From Tyto alba (Eukaryota > Chordata > Aves > Strigiformes > Tytonidae): 64,000 nucleotides of DNA. This document shows, piece after piece, positions 48,701-62,700 of the stretch. The notes beneath the pieces are model-generated. The model was given only the letters and a program-made list of their open reading frames with translations, was not told the DNA's origin and searched no databases. A program made the position numbers and the translations under genes. Position 1 is the first letter of the stretch, and each line of letters starts with the position of its first letter. The stretch is from positions 4,978,501-5,042,500 of the forward strand of contig NW_024881313.1 in assembly GCF_018691265.1 (NCBI RefSeq), given 5' to 3'.

Positions 48701-51700
48701 AAATTCAAGCACACTTCAGTGATGCTTTGACTTGATTGCTGGCAGCAATTAAATCACAACGAAGGAGAATGATGCATAGGCTTACATGTCCAGACACCCT
48801 ACAGAAATTGGAAGAGGGATAAAACACAACAAAACCCCCAAATAAAATAACAAACCCCAAACGAAGACAGACAAAACAAAACAGCACTGCCAGGCACTCC
48901 ATTCTTAACTTGATTTTTTTTTTTTTTTTTTTTTTTTTTTATTGGCTAACAGCCTGATTGATAGCAAAATCATAACTTGCTGTATGCTAACAGGCAGAGT
49001 TCACTTGTAGGTTATTGTGAGCTGATAAAGGGTTAGATGGAGTTTTGATTTTCGCATTGGTCCTTGGTGCACCAGATTAATGGAATTTCAATGAGAGACT
49101 GGAGTAGTCACAGCTTTGTCAGAAAAACAGATGGAGATTCTATAGCCATGTCTGCTCATTAATACCAGTTGCCTGAAAGGTGTACTACTACTCTATACAA
49201 AAGACTCCACATAATTGATTTTTGAGCAGGGTATTTTTTCACTTATTGATGACTAGGTTTCTTGCAACTTAAATGACAGGTTTTTGTATAGTACATTGTA
49301 TAACAATGTTATGTCTTGTAAATTCTTACTCCCATCTGTATTTTGAAGAATGTGTGTAGTGGAAAATATATGTCTTGATCAGTTAAAAACCAAATAATAC
49401 CAAAATACTTAAAAGTTGAAATTGTAAGACTTTCTTTAAAGTTGGTAACAAACTAATTTTTGGTTGAGACATCAATGGGGAAAAAGTTACTGTTTTTCAT
49501 TTAATTTTCAGGTTTTTTTAGGATGGTATTAAATGTATCTTCAATGCTGTGCTGAAACTTCCCTATTTAATGGTGTAATCTTCTTTTATGATCTCAAGGG
49601 ATTTTTTTAATAGTAAATATTTTTTGGTTTACGATATTATAACTTGATTCCATAGCAGGAAATGCCATTAGTATTAAGGGAAAAAACTTTCTGGCTTTAA
49701 GTACTGTGAGTGAACTCACCACTTCTGAAGAAGTTATGTCTGTTTAGCTCTTCAGGGAGTATGTGGTTGGGTAATTACTGGATCTAAAAAGATCACAGTG
49801 GATCTGTGATAAAATAATTAAGATTGTCATCGTTTCCGTGGAATGTCTAGAAATGTTGCCTTTAGCATGTAAGAATAAAGTACGTACTAAAAATGTGTCT
49901 GGGGACTTTTATGCTCTTCAAATTATCATATTTGGCTATAGTTTATTAATTAAATACGATTTTTAGTAGAAAATTTTAAACAAGGTAAGAATCTCATACT
50001 AAAAGTTCCCCATAGTTGAAGTGGAGGAAGATAGGGCCTAAGCAAGCAAATTAGGACATTTGGACAACTTTGAGGAATTGGAATAAATGAAGGGGTTGTA
50101 CTTTAACTGTTTGTCATCAGAGTGCAGTCTTGAAAAGGAACAAAATTTGTTGCTCCCTGAAACATGTTTTTCTTGGCATAATTTTTGGATGAAACAACAG
50201 GTTTTAGCACTTTGTTTTCATGCAGCTCCTCTGGAAAAGTTCTATACCAGTCTTTGTAGGCTTGAGTCAACTATTTGACATGATCTGTATTATTTCCTTT
50301 GCACGAACATCACATTTTGCATTTTGATTGATCGACTGAGAATGAAAAATTGTGTGACTAAATTTTGCATGCTGCTTCTTTTGACATTTTAAGTCTCAAA
50401 TAAAAATAGTGATTAAACTTACTCCTTTTTTTTTTTTTTTTTTTTTCCCCTGTGTGGTAGGCATAAAGGTTTGAATACTGTCACTGGAGAAGGGTAGAGT
50501 TCAGCGTAAGACCTTATCTTTATGTACAATTCATATAAAAGCATTTTCCCAGTTTCTTCAATTACATTCCTACTGAGTTTGAGGCACTATATTAAAGCAC
50601 AAATTGTGTTCCATCACTGAGCCACTTAAGCAGTGTTAGCAACTGTGCTAGCAAAGGTTGGGGAATGGAAAATGCAGCTAGGATTTTTCTGTCCTTTTGT
50701 CTCTTCTTTTGCCCTTCCTGTCCCCCCTGTCATTTATTGGTTTACCACTATTTTAGTATCATAATCACGTACATGGAAAGGATGTTTGGTTGGCTTGGGG
50801 ATGACAGCATTGGAAGTTTACCTGAGTTATTCTAGGAGATTAGTTATTTGCTTTGCAGTACTGGAGAGAGTTCCAAACTCAAAGCATGACAGCGATTCAG
50901 AGAAGTGAGAAATTTCTTTATTCTTGCTTTTCTCATAGGGTAGATCTTTCTGAAGGCAGAAAACCCCATATTTTTTAATTCCTTATATCTCTTTAAATAT
51001 TCAAGCTTGATTTAAAAAAGATCATATTGAGGAGCCGTAAGATCTAGATTAACTGGGACACTTGCTCTTTGGTGAGTAAAGGTGACTTCTACTTTGTGCT
51101 CTTATTAGAAGCTGACAGGAGGGCAATAGCATCAGTGCCATGAGAAATGGATAAAGACTGGACTTTGGCTTGCCAACTTTGTTTTGAGAAGATGCTAGTT
51201 CCTGTCAGAATTGTGACTGGGAAATAATGTAATTTATTCTTTTGATATATGTAGGCAATTCTATGTTTTTATCAACGGTTTAGTAGACTCTTTTGCAGTG
51301 TCTGAACAGATGTTGTATGGTAGAGCAAATACTTTGTATTGCCATGTCTTGTGATTCTGTATTTCTGGAACATTTCTGGCCAAAAAGTTAATACAATTGA
51401 TCAGAAATACTGCTTTCAGAATTCTGTGAAATTGTAATCAGCAACTCCATCTTAAGCAGGAAGACTGAAGTCTAAAATTTCTGATGTGGTAGGCTGTGAC
51501 TGTCAGAGGAAGGATGTATTACTCGGGAATTAGGCTGAGACATTTATGGACAGTTTAGATGTCACCCAGAATTACAGTCTTTTACAAGCTGATGGAACAC
51601 AATGAAAAGTAAAACATGTTAGAGAGGAACTTAAGATATGAAGTGTTTTGTTTAAATTCAGTTTATGAGGATATTGCTGCACGTGGGACCATGTGTGCAT

Positions 51701-52340
51701 AAATTTCCAGATCCAAATGTTTATTTAACAAATGAGAAGAGGGTGCAAACTTATTTGAAATTGTCAAAAGCTGTAAAGAAGATCAACTCCCTGTTGCATA
51801 GGAGAGACGTCAGAGTAAATTCAATGTATCACCCTTAGCCTGCCTGAGATGTTTCTTGGCAGGCACCTGTCTCATCTTCCCTAAAGATCTTTTAATGGTG
51901 CAACTTCAGTCTCCCTCAGGCAGCTTGCCCCAGTGCTGCACTGTACTTGCTAGTCGAGGTTAGACACCCTAAACTCGTTGTCAGTCTGTTGACATTTGAC
52001 TCCCTTTTGTCCATAAAGGACATGATGGTATATATATCCTCTTTTTCCCCCCCCTTCTGGCATAAATATGTTTGAAGGCTAAGAAGAGGCTTTGTAACTT
52101 TCCACATGTTACTGCTGTTGAAACCTTATGAAGACAACAAGCAACCGACCTGCTCGTTTGTCTGTTTGTAGGATCCATAGCAGTGAGTACAGCAGCCGTG
52201 GAGAATCAAGAAGTTTTTTTTTTCTTTTTTTTTAAAAAGTGCATGTGAAATACGCAAAGCTAATCTAGTTAATTTTGATTTAAACCATTTGCACAGAACA
52301 GAAAGGATTAATTTCTGATAGGAAGCAGAAGTTTTTAGTG

Positions 52341-52378
52341 AAATTTTGGCCCTATTAAAGTCAATAGTAAAGTTAAAA
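52341..52378. repeat. Possible half copy of the same hairpin repeat
   Basis: GGCCCTATTAAAGTCAATAG resembles the 'cccattgaagtcaatgg' arm of the repeat at 14102-14164, with a few substitutions. The second arm is not recognisable. The match is weak and could be chance. Confidence 0.3.
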
Positions 52379-55300
52379 ATGGCATCATGTAGGTTAACAG
52401 TGTGTACAAATTGATGCTACTAAAATGTTTGAACTTCTAATTATCATGATGAAAAACTTCCTATTAAACAATAAACCCCTGTGTTCTTTTAACATTTACC
52501 TTTCTCCCATGGGAGACATGACATGGTTTGTTGCTCATTTTATTTCATCTATGTTGCTTCAGTGACTGAGCAATAACAAAACATCTATGTACAATCCACC
52601 ACTACGCAGGACAATATCCACAATAAAAAACAAATAATGACTTGCTTAACCCATTTTTTTTTTTCATATTAGATCATAGTTTTATTTAAGATATCTAACA
52701 ATATTATGGTAAAAAAAAAACCAAAAAAACCCAAAACAAAAACCAACAAACAACCCAGAAAGCTGAAGTGCAATAGATTTTTCTATTTACTTAAATATTG
52801 CTTGTTGGCCTAATGTTTTTCTGTATAGTTCTTATACATCACAAATAGGTGAAATAGAAAGGAGGAGGGAAGGTTTTCCTTCAGCCTCTTTGATATGTGA
52901 TTAGCGTTTCAGGTGTGTTTTGGAGGCTGTTAATTATGGATTCAGGACCTTATTAACGCTTTCCCTCAGCTGAGCGTATGTCTGCTTTCTGATGTCCCTG
53001 TAATTCCTCTTTCTTCCTGCCCAGCAGTAGTGGCAAGTCAGCTTCCATTCTGCTCCTTACTCCTTCCGTCCCAGAACTAGAGAGGTGCCTTGATTGTAGA
53101 TGATAGAGCTGCTTCACCCTACTCCAGTGGCACCTTGAGGTGGGTACCCTTCTAGTACCCTTCCAGAGCTGACGAAGTCCAACAGATTGTTGCTGCTCAG
53201 CATTCAACACAAGAGGCATCTTTTCCTTCCTGGTATCTACCAAGTACGACAGGAACAAAGGTCTGCCTTCAACATCTACTATGCAGTAGCCCTAAACATC
53301 TCACGGCAAACAAACTCCACATAACCATAGTGTTTTTTTTGTTTTAGGCTAGATCAGAAATATGTAAAGCAATGCTCTATGTGGTACTTCGTGTCTCAAG
53401 GATGAGACTTTAGAAGGCCTAGATATAGGAACCAACTCGGAGGGGTGGATGGGGAAAGAAGAAAAAAAAGTATAGCCTTGCAATGAAAGTACAGATTAAG
53501 TTTGGTATAGGCTTTTCTTTCTCTGACTTGATTAGGAATTTGTGCCCAAATTTAATTTAGTACATGCACTGAAGTGTGTATCAGTCTTAATGAACAGAAG
53601 AAGCTTTTCCCATATTCCTGTTTTGTGTTTTCACTGATTAGTACTTCATGTAGAGGTGCAAAGTGTATCTGTAGAGGTTAAACAAGTACAAAATGGGGCT
53701 ATTCTCTGTCAGGCATCATGCAGTCAGGCATTAATTCAGTGGATTTGGGTTTGTTTTCTTTTAAATAACAGGGGGGTTGCAGTGGATTAATATTTGTGAA
53801 TTTTGAGATTAAATTTGGATGGAAAAGTAAAAACTGTCATGAAAAACCTTATTGAAGTGCTTTGCAAAGAAAAAACACTGTAAATTGAATCTTTATGATA
53901 TCCACTGTATGGGTCAGTTAATTATTGCCCTTCTCAAGAAGATGTTACAGCTATTGTTCATGGCTTAAAAATTTGCAGCAGGAACCATACTTCTTTGCAC
54001 ATCTGTCACTAGATAGTGTTAGTTTGACTGATAGTTTCCTCAGTAGTTCTTCATAGATGTTTACTGGGATTACTTACAAGAGTAGGACTAGAGTAGCAGT
54101 CTAAAAATGTTGAATGCCATCTTTTTTCCAAACTAAAATTATTACTACAGTTTCTTAACTACTATTATTCAGAGCCTGTTCACTACTAACACACAATAGT
54201 GACAAGTAATATCCCATGAGGATCTTAACCTTGTCTTCTCTACTGCTGGTAGTCAGAAATGGTTTGGGGCCCATTTTGGGCAAGGAATTATGGATGATCC
54301 TATACTACAAAATGGAGGAAAATCTCTCTAGTCTAAGCAAGATTTTCTTCTCCTTCTGAATATTTACTCTGTCTGCCTGAACTCACTTTCCTTAATGGAC
54401 AGTACATCACAGCCTGATAATAACTTTACAGAGGTATTCTAGTCTTCATACAAATAATTTTTTTTTTTTTTTTGCTTGTTCTTCAACAGTCAGTTTTTGT
54501 ATTTCTGTATGTTGGCATGGTTGATGTATAAATGCAATACGTATTTGAAGATACAGTTAGTTTGTTACGTGCTTCACATGTCTGTCCTTGTGCATCACTG
54601 ATTTGCATTGAAGAGGTGCGGGGAAAGGATTAGTGTCAAAAGAATGTGAATGGGGGCAGAAGTATGTTTGGACTCTGTGGACAAAAATGGAATGGAGGCA
54701 AGTGAAGTGAAGGTGGTCCGAGTCTTTTTGGTAGGTAACAGATGAATTGTTCTTTCTCAATCATGGATACAGGAAATGGGCCTTATTATTACAGTTGCCT
54801 GGAAAAGAAGTTAATGGAAGTGTTGTCACTGACTTCCAACTAAAAAAAAAATTAACCTTGCCTGTTTTCAGGTGGAGAGTCTAACACTTTCTTCTAATTC
54901 TGTCTATTTTGGGTTTAGTAATTTGAATATGTATGCATATGGCAGTGGTGGGGGAAAAGTTTGTCTTTTTGATTTCTAGAATAGCTTTCCTTATATGAAA
55001 GTAGGACTGGACGAATTTTTCTCCCTTTAACAGCTTTTTCAGAATCTACCTTTAATACTGTATTTTAACAGAGAAGCAATAGGTGAGACTACCATAAACT
55101 TTTTCAATCAAAGCTTTCTGAAATATTTTAGCGAAATGGTTTTCTATAATTGTGTGTGTAAAATAACTGCACGTTAAGAGTGGGAAATACACAAAAGAAT
55201 GTAGTCATAACATTGAGAAGTGCAGAGATTATTTTTTTTTCTGTAATCTGTATAGATAATGTTTGGAATTTTAAGTTGAAAATAAAACTTGCAAAATAAG

Positions 55301-58300
55301 AACTTTGTTTTTACTTGTTAACCACAACATATCTGCAAATTTCATTTGGAAATATGGACAGTGTGGTTCAGTTGATAGAGGTGCACTTAGGTACGTATTG
55401 CTTTAATATACGGCATACCTTTTTTTTTCCTGTCTCAGATCACTGGAAACTTCCAGTGCTCTCATTCATTTGAGTGATATTTAGAATGTGGTATAAAAAT
55501 AATGTGAAAATGCTGTAGTGAGCTGGTGATAATTGATTTACTCCATCACACTGAAATACCTCTTGTTTTCCTCTTCGTCCTCCCTTGGGCAATAATCATG
55601 GGATCAAGCTGCCAGTCTGTAGATATAATTTTTCCAGCAGTGCCATCTGGCTCTTTGGCACTGGAAGTTGTACTGGCTTCTTTGCTGTTTCCACTGATTT
55701 TTGTCAAATGTTAGTCCGTTGATGAGATATCTCTTGCTAGTGGGTGCTGATTTCCACCCTGCTGCCCCCCCCCAAGTGAATATTGGTTTTTATTGGTGTT
55801 GTAAGGGACTGCTTATATTGTGTGGAGGGGCTTTGTTTTGGTGTGTGTTTTGTTGTTTTTGTTTTTTTTTTTTTTTTTTCCCAATGGAATTTAGGACTAA
55901 ATATGGGATCTCTTTGAGGAAAAATTAGGATTTATGTATCAATTGACTTCTTCTACCCATATTTAAAACACAGTTTCCCATGATTTTTGTACTTTTTGAA
56001 TAGTACTACTACTATGTCCTCTCACAGATTTTCATAGATCTTCAATGTTAATGTAAAATTCTCCCCTTTTTATTTTTGGGAACTTCAACTTCTTAAAGAA
56101 ATTATGGATAAACAATAAGAATTTCTAGGGTCTGTGTAACAGATGTTACAAGATTTATGTTTTGGAATAACCAGACAACTGAGCTCTCTTTTTTTTTACC
56201 ACAGAACTACAGTTTTATTTTTGCTGTCAACTTTTCTTAAAAAAAAAAAAATTCTGGAAGTGGTGGCTCAGTAGAACGCACACATCTGAGTTGCTTTGTT
56301 CTATTCAAGCCTTAGATGCATTTCACCGCCATAGAAGATATAATGATGGTATTGATAAAGAATTAGGAAAGAATGCACTGTAAATAGTATTTTTAGTATT
56401 TTAATGGGGATGGGAGGCAGAAGGATAATCCTCTTGACCTAAACTCTTCCGGTAATTAACACTGTTCTTATTAATTATTATTTTTTTTTAATTTCCTCTA
56501 CTGGTCAGAAACATTCATTTGAGGAGGAGGGGAAGCCTGAGGAGCTGAGGATGCCAACAAAATATGTAGAACAGAGTTTCAGATAACACATTTTTATTTG
56601 GCTTTAAAAAAATGGCTTTGAATATTTTGGGTGAATTAAAAAAAAAAAAGTCCAAAGCCCTGTCTGTTATTATGTAAGTGAACTCCTATTAAGCAGGACA
56701 AGACTAATTTAAATCCTTTACATATATATGTTAAATTTTCTATTTTAACCACCACTTTCAAGTGCTATGTCTCAGCTGAGTGAATTATATTCATCCCTGG
56801 GTATAAATTTAAATTTTCTTTTGTGTTGAAAGTGTTTTCTTAAAGTTGTTCCAGGTAACCTTGTGAACTCTCAAACATGAACAATTGTGTTTATTTGGCC
56901 TATTGGAATATTTTTATATTATTATTCCTAAAAGTAGAAAATAATAAGCACTATTTATTTGTCACAGTCTTAGTTCCACCCTAGTGTAATGCCTTTGTTA
57001 ATAAAATACTATTAAACTGGTATTTAAATCAATATTATTGTTCCTTCCCAGTACTGGAAAGGATATGACTAAAAATCTTACATGGGGCAAGGAAGGCCTT
57101 GGCGAGGATTTTGTAGCAGTTGGTTTGAATTAAATTTCAGGGAGCTCTTGGTGTCTCTTTAGAGTAGTCTTTTAAAGAAGATGACGACGACAGACAGGGT
57201 CTCTGAATATGGCTCTCCTTATCAGTAACTTGACTCTGATACAAAGTGGGTATTTTTAACATATGAGTTCAGTTGAAAGAATCTATAGAAAGGGCTATAA
57301 TATCAAAGTATGGCAAGCATAGCTAAAGATGCATGATCTATTGTTACCAGTAAAAGTGTAAGTCTTTAGGTTCACAGTATATATTCTCTCATGAAAGATT
57401 TTAAGGGCATAGGTATATCATGATTTTCTAAAACAGCATCAAATCTTCCTTTTGTTCGTAACTAAATGTGAAGATAAAATGCTGCTGCTAATCAATTGTC
57501 TGGGATGCCACCTCATTAAGATTTACACGATCATCAAAAATGCCCAGAATTGTTTGTTGGCTATATCCTAACTCAGATATATAAAGGGGATACCACAGCA
57601 TTTTTCTTTAGAATCGCAGGGAGTTCAGTGACCTTTTGTGGCAAATTATGTAGAAAGAAAATATTTATATTCATTTAAAATAACCTCCATGAAGAAATAG
57701 TCTCATTACCCTGTTTGATCAATTCCTTGCAGCCTGAGCTGTAGCATGCTGCTATTGCCATTGGTTGATGGAATACACTGAGAAGTGGCTAATGGTGATG
57801 GTGCTCATCAGGACAGGGTTCAGCCAGCGGTCAGCAACAAATAATTCAAGACTGTTTCTAAGTTTGTGGCTGGTGGAATTTGCTTCTTGCCCCAAGCCAG
57901 CAGCATTGCTGAGCTGGGCTATTTGATTAGAAGAGAAGCATATTTGCTTCTTAGCAACTGCACATTTGCACAACACACAGACCTATACTGCCTCCAAAGG
58001 TTTGCCTTTTGTGATGGTGGAATAATACTTTTCTGTTGATTGACAGACAAAAGAGATCTTTGCAATGCAGAGGAGTTTACAACCAATTTTTTTCTTTGTC
58101 TTTTGTAAACTCATCAGAGGTGCTTCTTAATTTAGCATTGCCTGATGCGCAGATTTGTATATGCAGCGAGACTGGCCATGATTTGAACTCCTACATTTAA
58201 GCTATTAACTGCTATGCGTATTTACAGGACAGATGCCCGCTTACACTTAATCACTGGTGTGTGCAGCTTTTTTCCCAGCAGGTCTACTTAATGGAAATTA

Positions 58301-59715
58301 TTTTCCACTGTATTTTGAAATAAATTTTAATACCTATATTACCTATATCTCCCATGCAAGAGCGATACTCCTTTTATAAAAGATAATGATAGAGTGAAAG
58401 CTGTTCTATTCTTGGTGCTTTTTAAAATATATTAACAGAAATGCAGCAGTGATTGCAGTTCTAATGGTTCATGTGTAATTTTTGATGTAACATTTCCCAC
58501 AGGAAGTGTCTCTACAGAAGAAAATGAGTCTAGTCAGTAGAAGGCAAAGGTATTTATAACACTGGTAATCCTTGAAAAAAGACAATTTAGGAAAAAGAAA
58601 GCCTGAGATTTACAGTCCTAGGAGGCCAGGGCAAGAAAAAAAGAAAAGTTTTTTTTTTTTTTTTTATGGTTTTACAGCTCTTTTCACCCTTGGCCTGTAT
58701 TTTATTGTGGAAGTTTCCTTGTGGCCATAGTGGAGCAATAAATTGCTGATGTGGTTACTGAAAGGGTCCATGAAGTAGTAAGTACAGTTAGTGTTAATGT
58801 GGATTTTTGATGCAGATATCTGCTTGCATATTTTCCAGAATAAAAGATCCCTTTTAGCTTGCATAACTAAAAACAGTGAATAACTTTCAAAGTAGGTATT
58901 GTAGTCTGTTAAAACTACCTTCTAAGGGATAGGAAGAGTTAAAGCAGGAGTGCACAATAAAAGGACTGTGGGCTGTATTAGCATGGCTAATGTAAGCATC
59001 CAGGAGTTTACTTACTAATAAGCATTTCGGTGGCCATTTGGAGCCAAAAGAGGAGAGGAAGCAAGCTTTCTGATATGGTGAGGCAATAATAAGCCCCAGA
59101 TGTCCCTCTTTAAGTCAATATTAAACCTACCAAAGTTTTAAATCCTTTTTCATGTATGAATTTTATTTTTTTAGTCATATGAACAATTTTTAGTAAATCA
59201 TAATCCAAAATTTAGGCTTTTTAGAGAATTTTGGAGGTGGTGAGAGTGTGAGGCAAAATGAGGGGGGGGATCAGTGGCTGTTCTGGGGAACAGGTATTTG
59301 GGGTCTGCATAGTGCTGAAGCAGGAAGCAAGGCATAGAAATGGGTGCAACTGTTGTTTTGGAGGCCCTGGAGGGGGGATGTTTGGTAACTGACTTAATTC
59401 TCTTCCTAGTTAAATTTGATGTGTGTATATATAAATTTTTAGAAGGATGTTTTAATGTACTGGTTGCACGGGCAGCAGGGAGAGGTGTTAGCTTTGGCTT
59501 AATTTCTGAGACATTCAGAGTTGTGATAGTGTGATAAGGTGGCTGCTTGTTATGCTGCTGAATTGCCAAAGAGATGCTTATGCCAGGTCGACTTATTTTT
59601 GTACTTTAATACCTGATAACGTGTTACCTGTGTTCTACATAGATTTTATACTTCTTTCAGTAATATATGCACAATGAATTAGAGTTGTGATGTTTTGTTG
59701 TTGTTGTGGTTTGTG

Positions 59716-59744
<29 letters not shown>
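59716..59744 (+). repeat. T29 homopolymer
   Basis: The longest T-run in the window, in intron 4 and preceded by a TTG-rich stretch. It is one of about fourteen coding-strand T-runs of 16 or more bases in the SKAP2 introns. Confidence 0.9.
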
Positions 59745-59748
<4 letters not shown>

Positions 59749-62700
59749 GCAGTGAGCCCTTTGCAAGCACTAGGCTTTTTGAACAAAGTAACTAAAATAT
59801 GTAGGAATAGCTACATCTCTATTATCAAGATGCAGCTATATCCAGGCTAGAATGCGGTAGCTTTTACAGTGGCACTATAAACAATACCCAGCAATTTAAG
59901 AGCAGGATATGAGGAATATCTCACCTAATTGAAATGACAAGGGGGGATTTTGCATAGGTAGATGTAATTATTCATATTGGAGGTGGGCCAGAATGCTGAG
60001 GTTATTCCCCTCATCTTGCTAATTAGGCTTTCAGTTTCATTAACCGTCATTGAGATATTGGGTGACTGACGTGTGTATGAACATAAAAAATAATAAAAAA
60101 AATGTTCTTTATATGTATTATGGTTATTTAGAAAAGCATCTCTTGGACTATGTTAAGAAGTCTGTATAAAATTATTATAGATCACTTTTGGCTATATAGC
60201 TCAAGATAGGTAGAAATAAAGGAATGTTTTAAGATGTGCAGAACACTGAACGTGTGAAGACTGAAGGCAGCATGGCTATGCCTGTTTTAGGGTAGACTGT
60301 GTATTGCAACTAAGCTACTACCATGGTTATGTTAATGACATTTTATTTTCCTTTTCCGAGATAGAATTTATAAGGATTTCTACCTTTACAAATGCGTATG
60401 TGGAGAAGGGAAATTAATCCAGCTTTGTTGTGTTCCCAGGATGTTTTCAACCTGGGGTGAATTTAACTTTGAACAGGTCTGAGGAATCTACAGTTCTTGT
60501 TGTCTTTAATCCTAATTTAGGAAATATAACTTAATGAATATGGCATCTTTAAATTCCCATGCCACTCTAATACACTGCCATTGGATTATTATTTTTTTTT
60601 TCTCCCCGTTAATTGCCTTTGTCCTTCGTAAACAGATGTCTTGAGGGAGTTTTTTTTGGTTTTGTTTTTCTTTTTAGGGAATAATAATGAGGTACAGTGA
60701 TTCATACCATACTACGTTGGTACCAAATAGCTGCTTGCTGTGTTTTAGAAAGGGCCTTGGGTGTCTGGACCTTAATTAAATCTCAAGGCCAGTCTTCTTT
60801 TCAACTGACCTCTCTTTTTTTGCAAGTTCTGTGATTGGTATCTTTTCAGGAATGTCGGGTAGAGAATTTCTTCACTGTATCTGCAGTTAGTGATGATTCA
60901 GGTCTTAAATTAAAAATAGCCTTAAATGAAGAACATCACCAATATAAATCAGGAAGGTGAAAATATTGTACAGAAAGCAAATCTACTGAGTCAAAATGTT
61001 TAAAACCACAAAAATCATGTGTGAAACTGAACAAGCTAAACCAATGATAATCGCCTTAAAACTGAGAAATAGTTCAGAACTGGTGTAGTTTAGGATGTTT
61101 AGGTTCCTTGTGCCTTTTAACAATTAAACCAGAACAATGCTATTCTAATTTAACATTATAATAAAGAAGAGTGTAGTTACAACATAACTAGTTATTCTGG
61201 TTCCCACTGCTATATAGATGAGTCCATAATTTGTCATTCTGGTTTGATACTTACATTGATGATCCTCCTGTAGTTCCTCATGGATCCTTTGGGACTGAGA
61301 GTTAGTTGTCTGGCTCTGATGGCTTTTTCATGTTAGTTTCTTCACCCGTAAGATTGTTCTAAGTTAATATACCAGTGATTTGTAAATATTTTTAACAGAG
61401 TTCTCTTTGTGTGTCGTATTTCCCTTCCATACCCAGAAGTAACTTCTTTTGCCAGTGTGCTTTATTGGCTAATACATATACTATTGAATAAAATGATGTT
61501 AATGAAATAAGAACAAATAGAAGAGTGATTAGTCATTCATTCAGTATACCTCTAGTCTTGAACAGAAATGGGCTTTGATAGTGATATAAAGATACATACT
61601 GGTATAGATAATGAATGAAGAAGTTGATCCTGGAGTCTTGTCCTTTAGTACTTCTATGTCACTGACTGGCTTCTGCATAGTGTTCTCAAGCACAGTTTTG
61701 TCAAGTGTTTTTCAAGAATTTGTTGTCAAAGTATGTTATATTTAGAGGATCCCAAGTTTATGCAAGGAAATCTGATAGTACATTAGCATAACTTGTAGAT
61801 GCAAACACTTTTGTGGGAACCAATATGAAAGGTAACCTTCTATAATGATTACATTTTTATTTTGATACAGTTTTGTTGCTAGTCATAGATTCATTGGCTG
61901 CTTACGGGAGTTACATCTCTGCTCGATTGGAAGCTGTGATTTAGCTTTTGGGGTGAAAAAAACAAAAAAAGCTATGAAAATTGGCTAAGTGCCAATAAAC
62001 GTGTAATGTAGTTTTCATGTGTCATCTTATTTTCATTGGATTGAGGCAGTTTTAGAACCCCCCCACTGTATTTGTGTGCCTTTAATTTGAATGAGTCTGA
62101 GCTTCAGCAAACCTAATCAGGATAAAAACAAAAGGTGGGAGAAAAGGTTCGGAAACAGATGTACAAATATGCTAGTGGAAGAGTTAGGTTGTGCAGAAGG
62201 TGTGTAGCAGGAGTGGAATTAAATCTGTCATGTCAGTTGAAGTCCATAGAAATCTCTTCCTCCTTTACTGCAAACGTAACTGTCAACTGAGAAAAAGCCC
62301 AGGTGATTAGGAAGACAGCAGTGTTATTCTGTGCATTTCCACTTCTTATTATTTCCATATTACTATATTCAGGCTTTAATAGTCAGCATTCTTTTGTTGT
62401 GTTACTGGTTCACCACTGCAGGATACCCATGTTCTTGATATGGAGAAAGAGGTAGAGTGACAAAAGCTCAGTTAAGTTAACCTTAAACTAAACCCACTTA
62501 ATTTTTACAGTTGATACTTTGTTTTTTGAGTAACAGCAAGAGTTGAAAAAGTGTGCGTTCAAACTGAGGGAAAGTTTTAGCTTTCATATCGGCGTGTGTC
62601 CTAAACTACCACTGTTTTCAGTGAGCTATTTGTATGTGTGAGATAACAGAATTTGTACTTGACCTGATTTTGTCTTTAAAAAGGAAGGGAGGAGAAGGCA

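Noticed and set aside
51890..51980. Possible diverged CR1 (GGCAGCTTGCCCCAGTGCTG)
   Set aside because: The similarity to CR1 3' sequence is too short and broken to separate from chance by eye.
52953..53258. 101-codon minus-strand frame in intron 4
   Set aside because: No domain recognised, no splice or promoter context, and length within what chance gives in a GC-richer patch.
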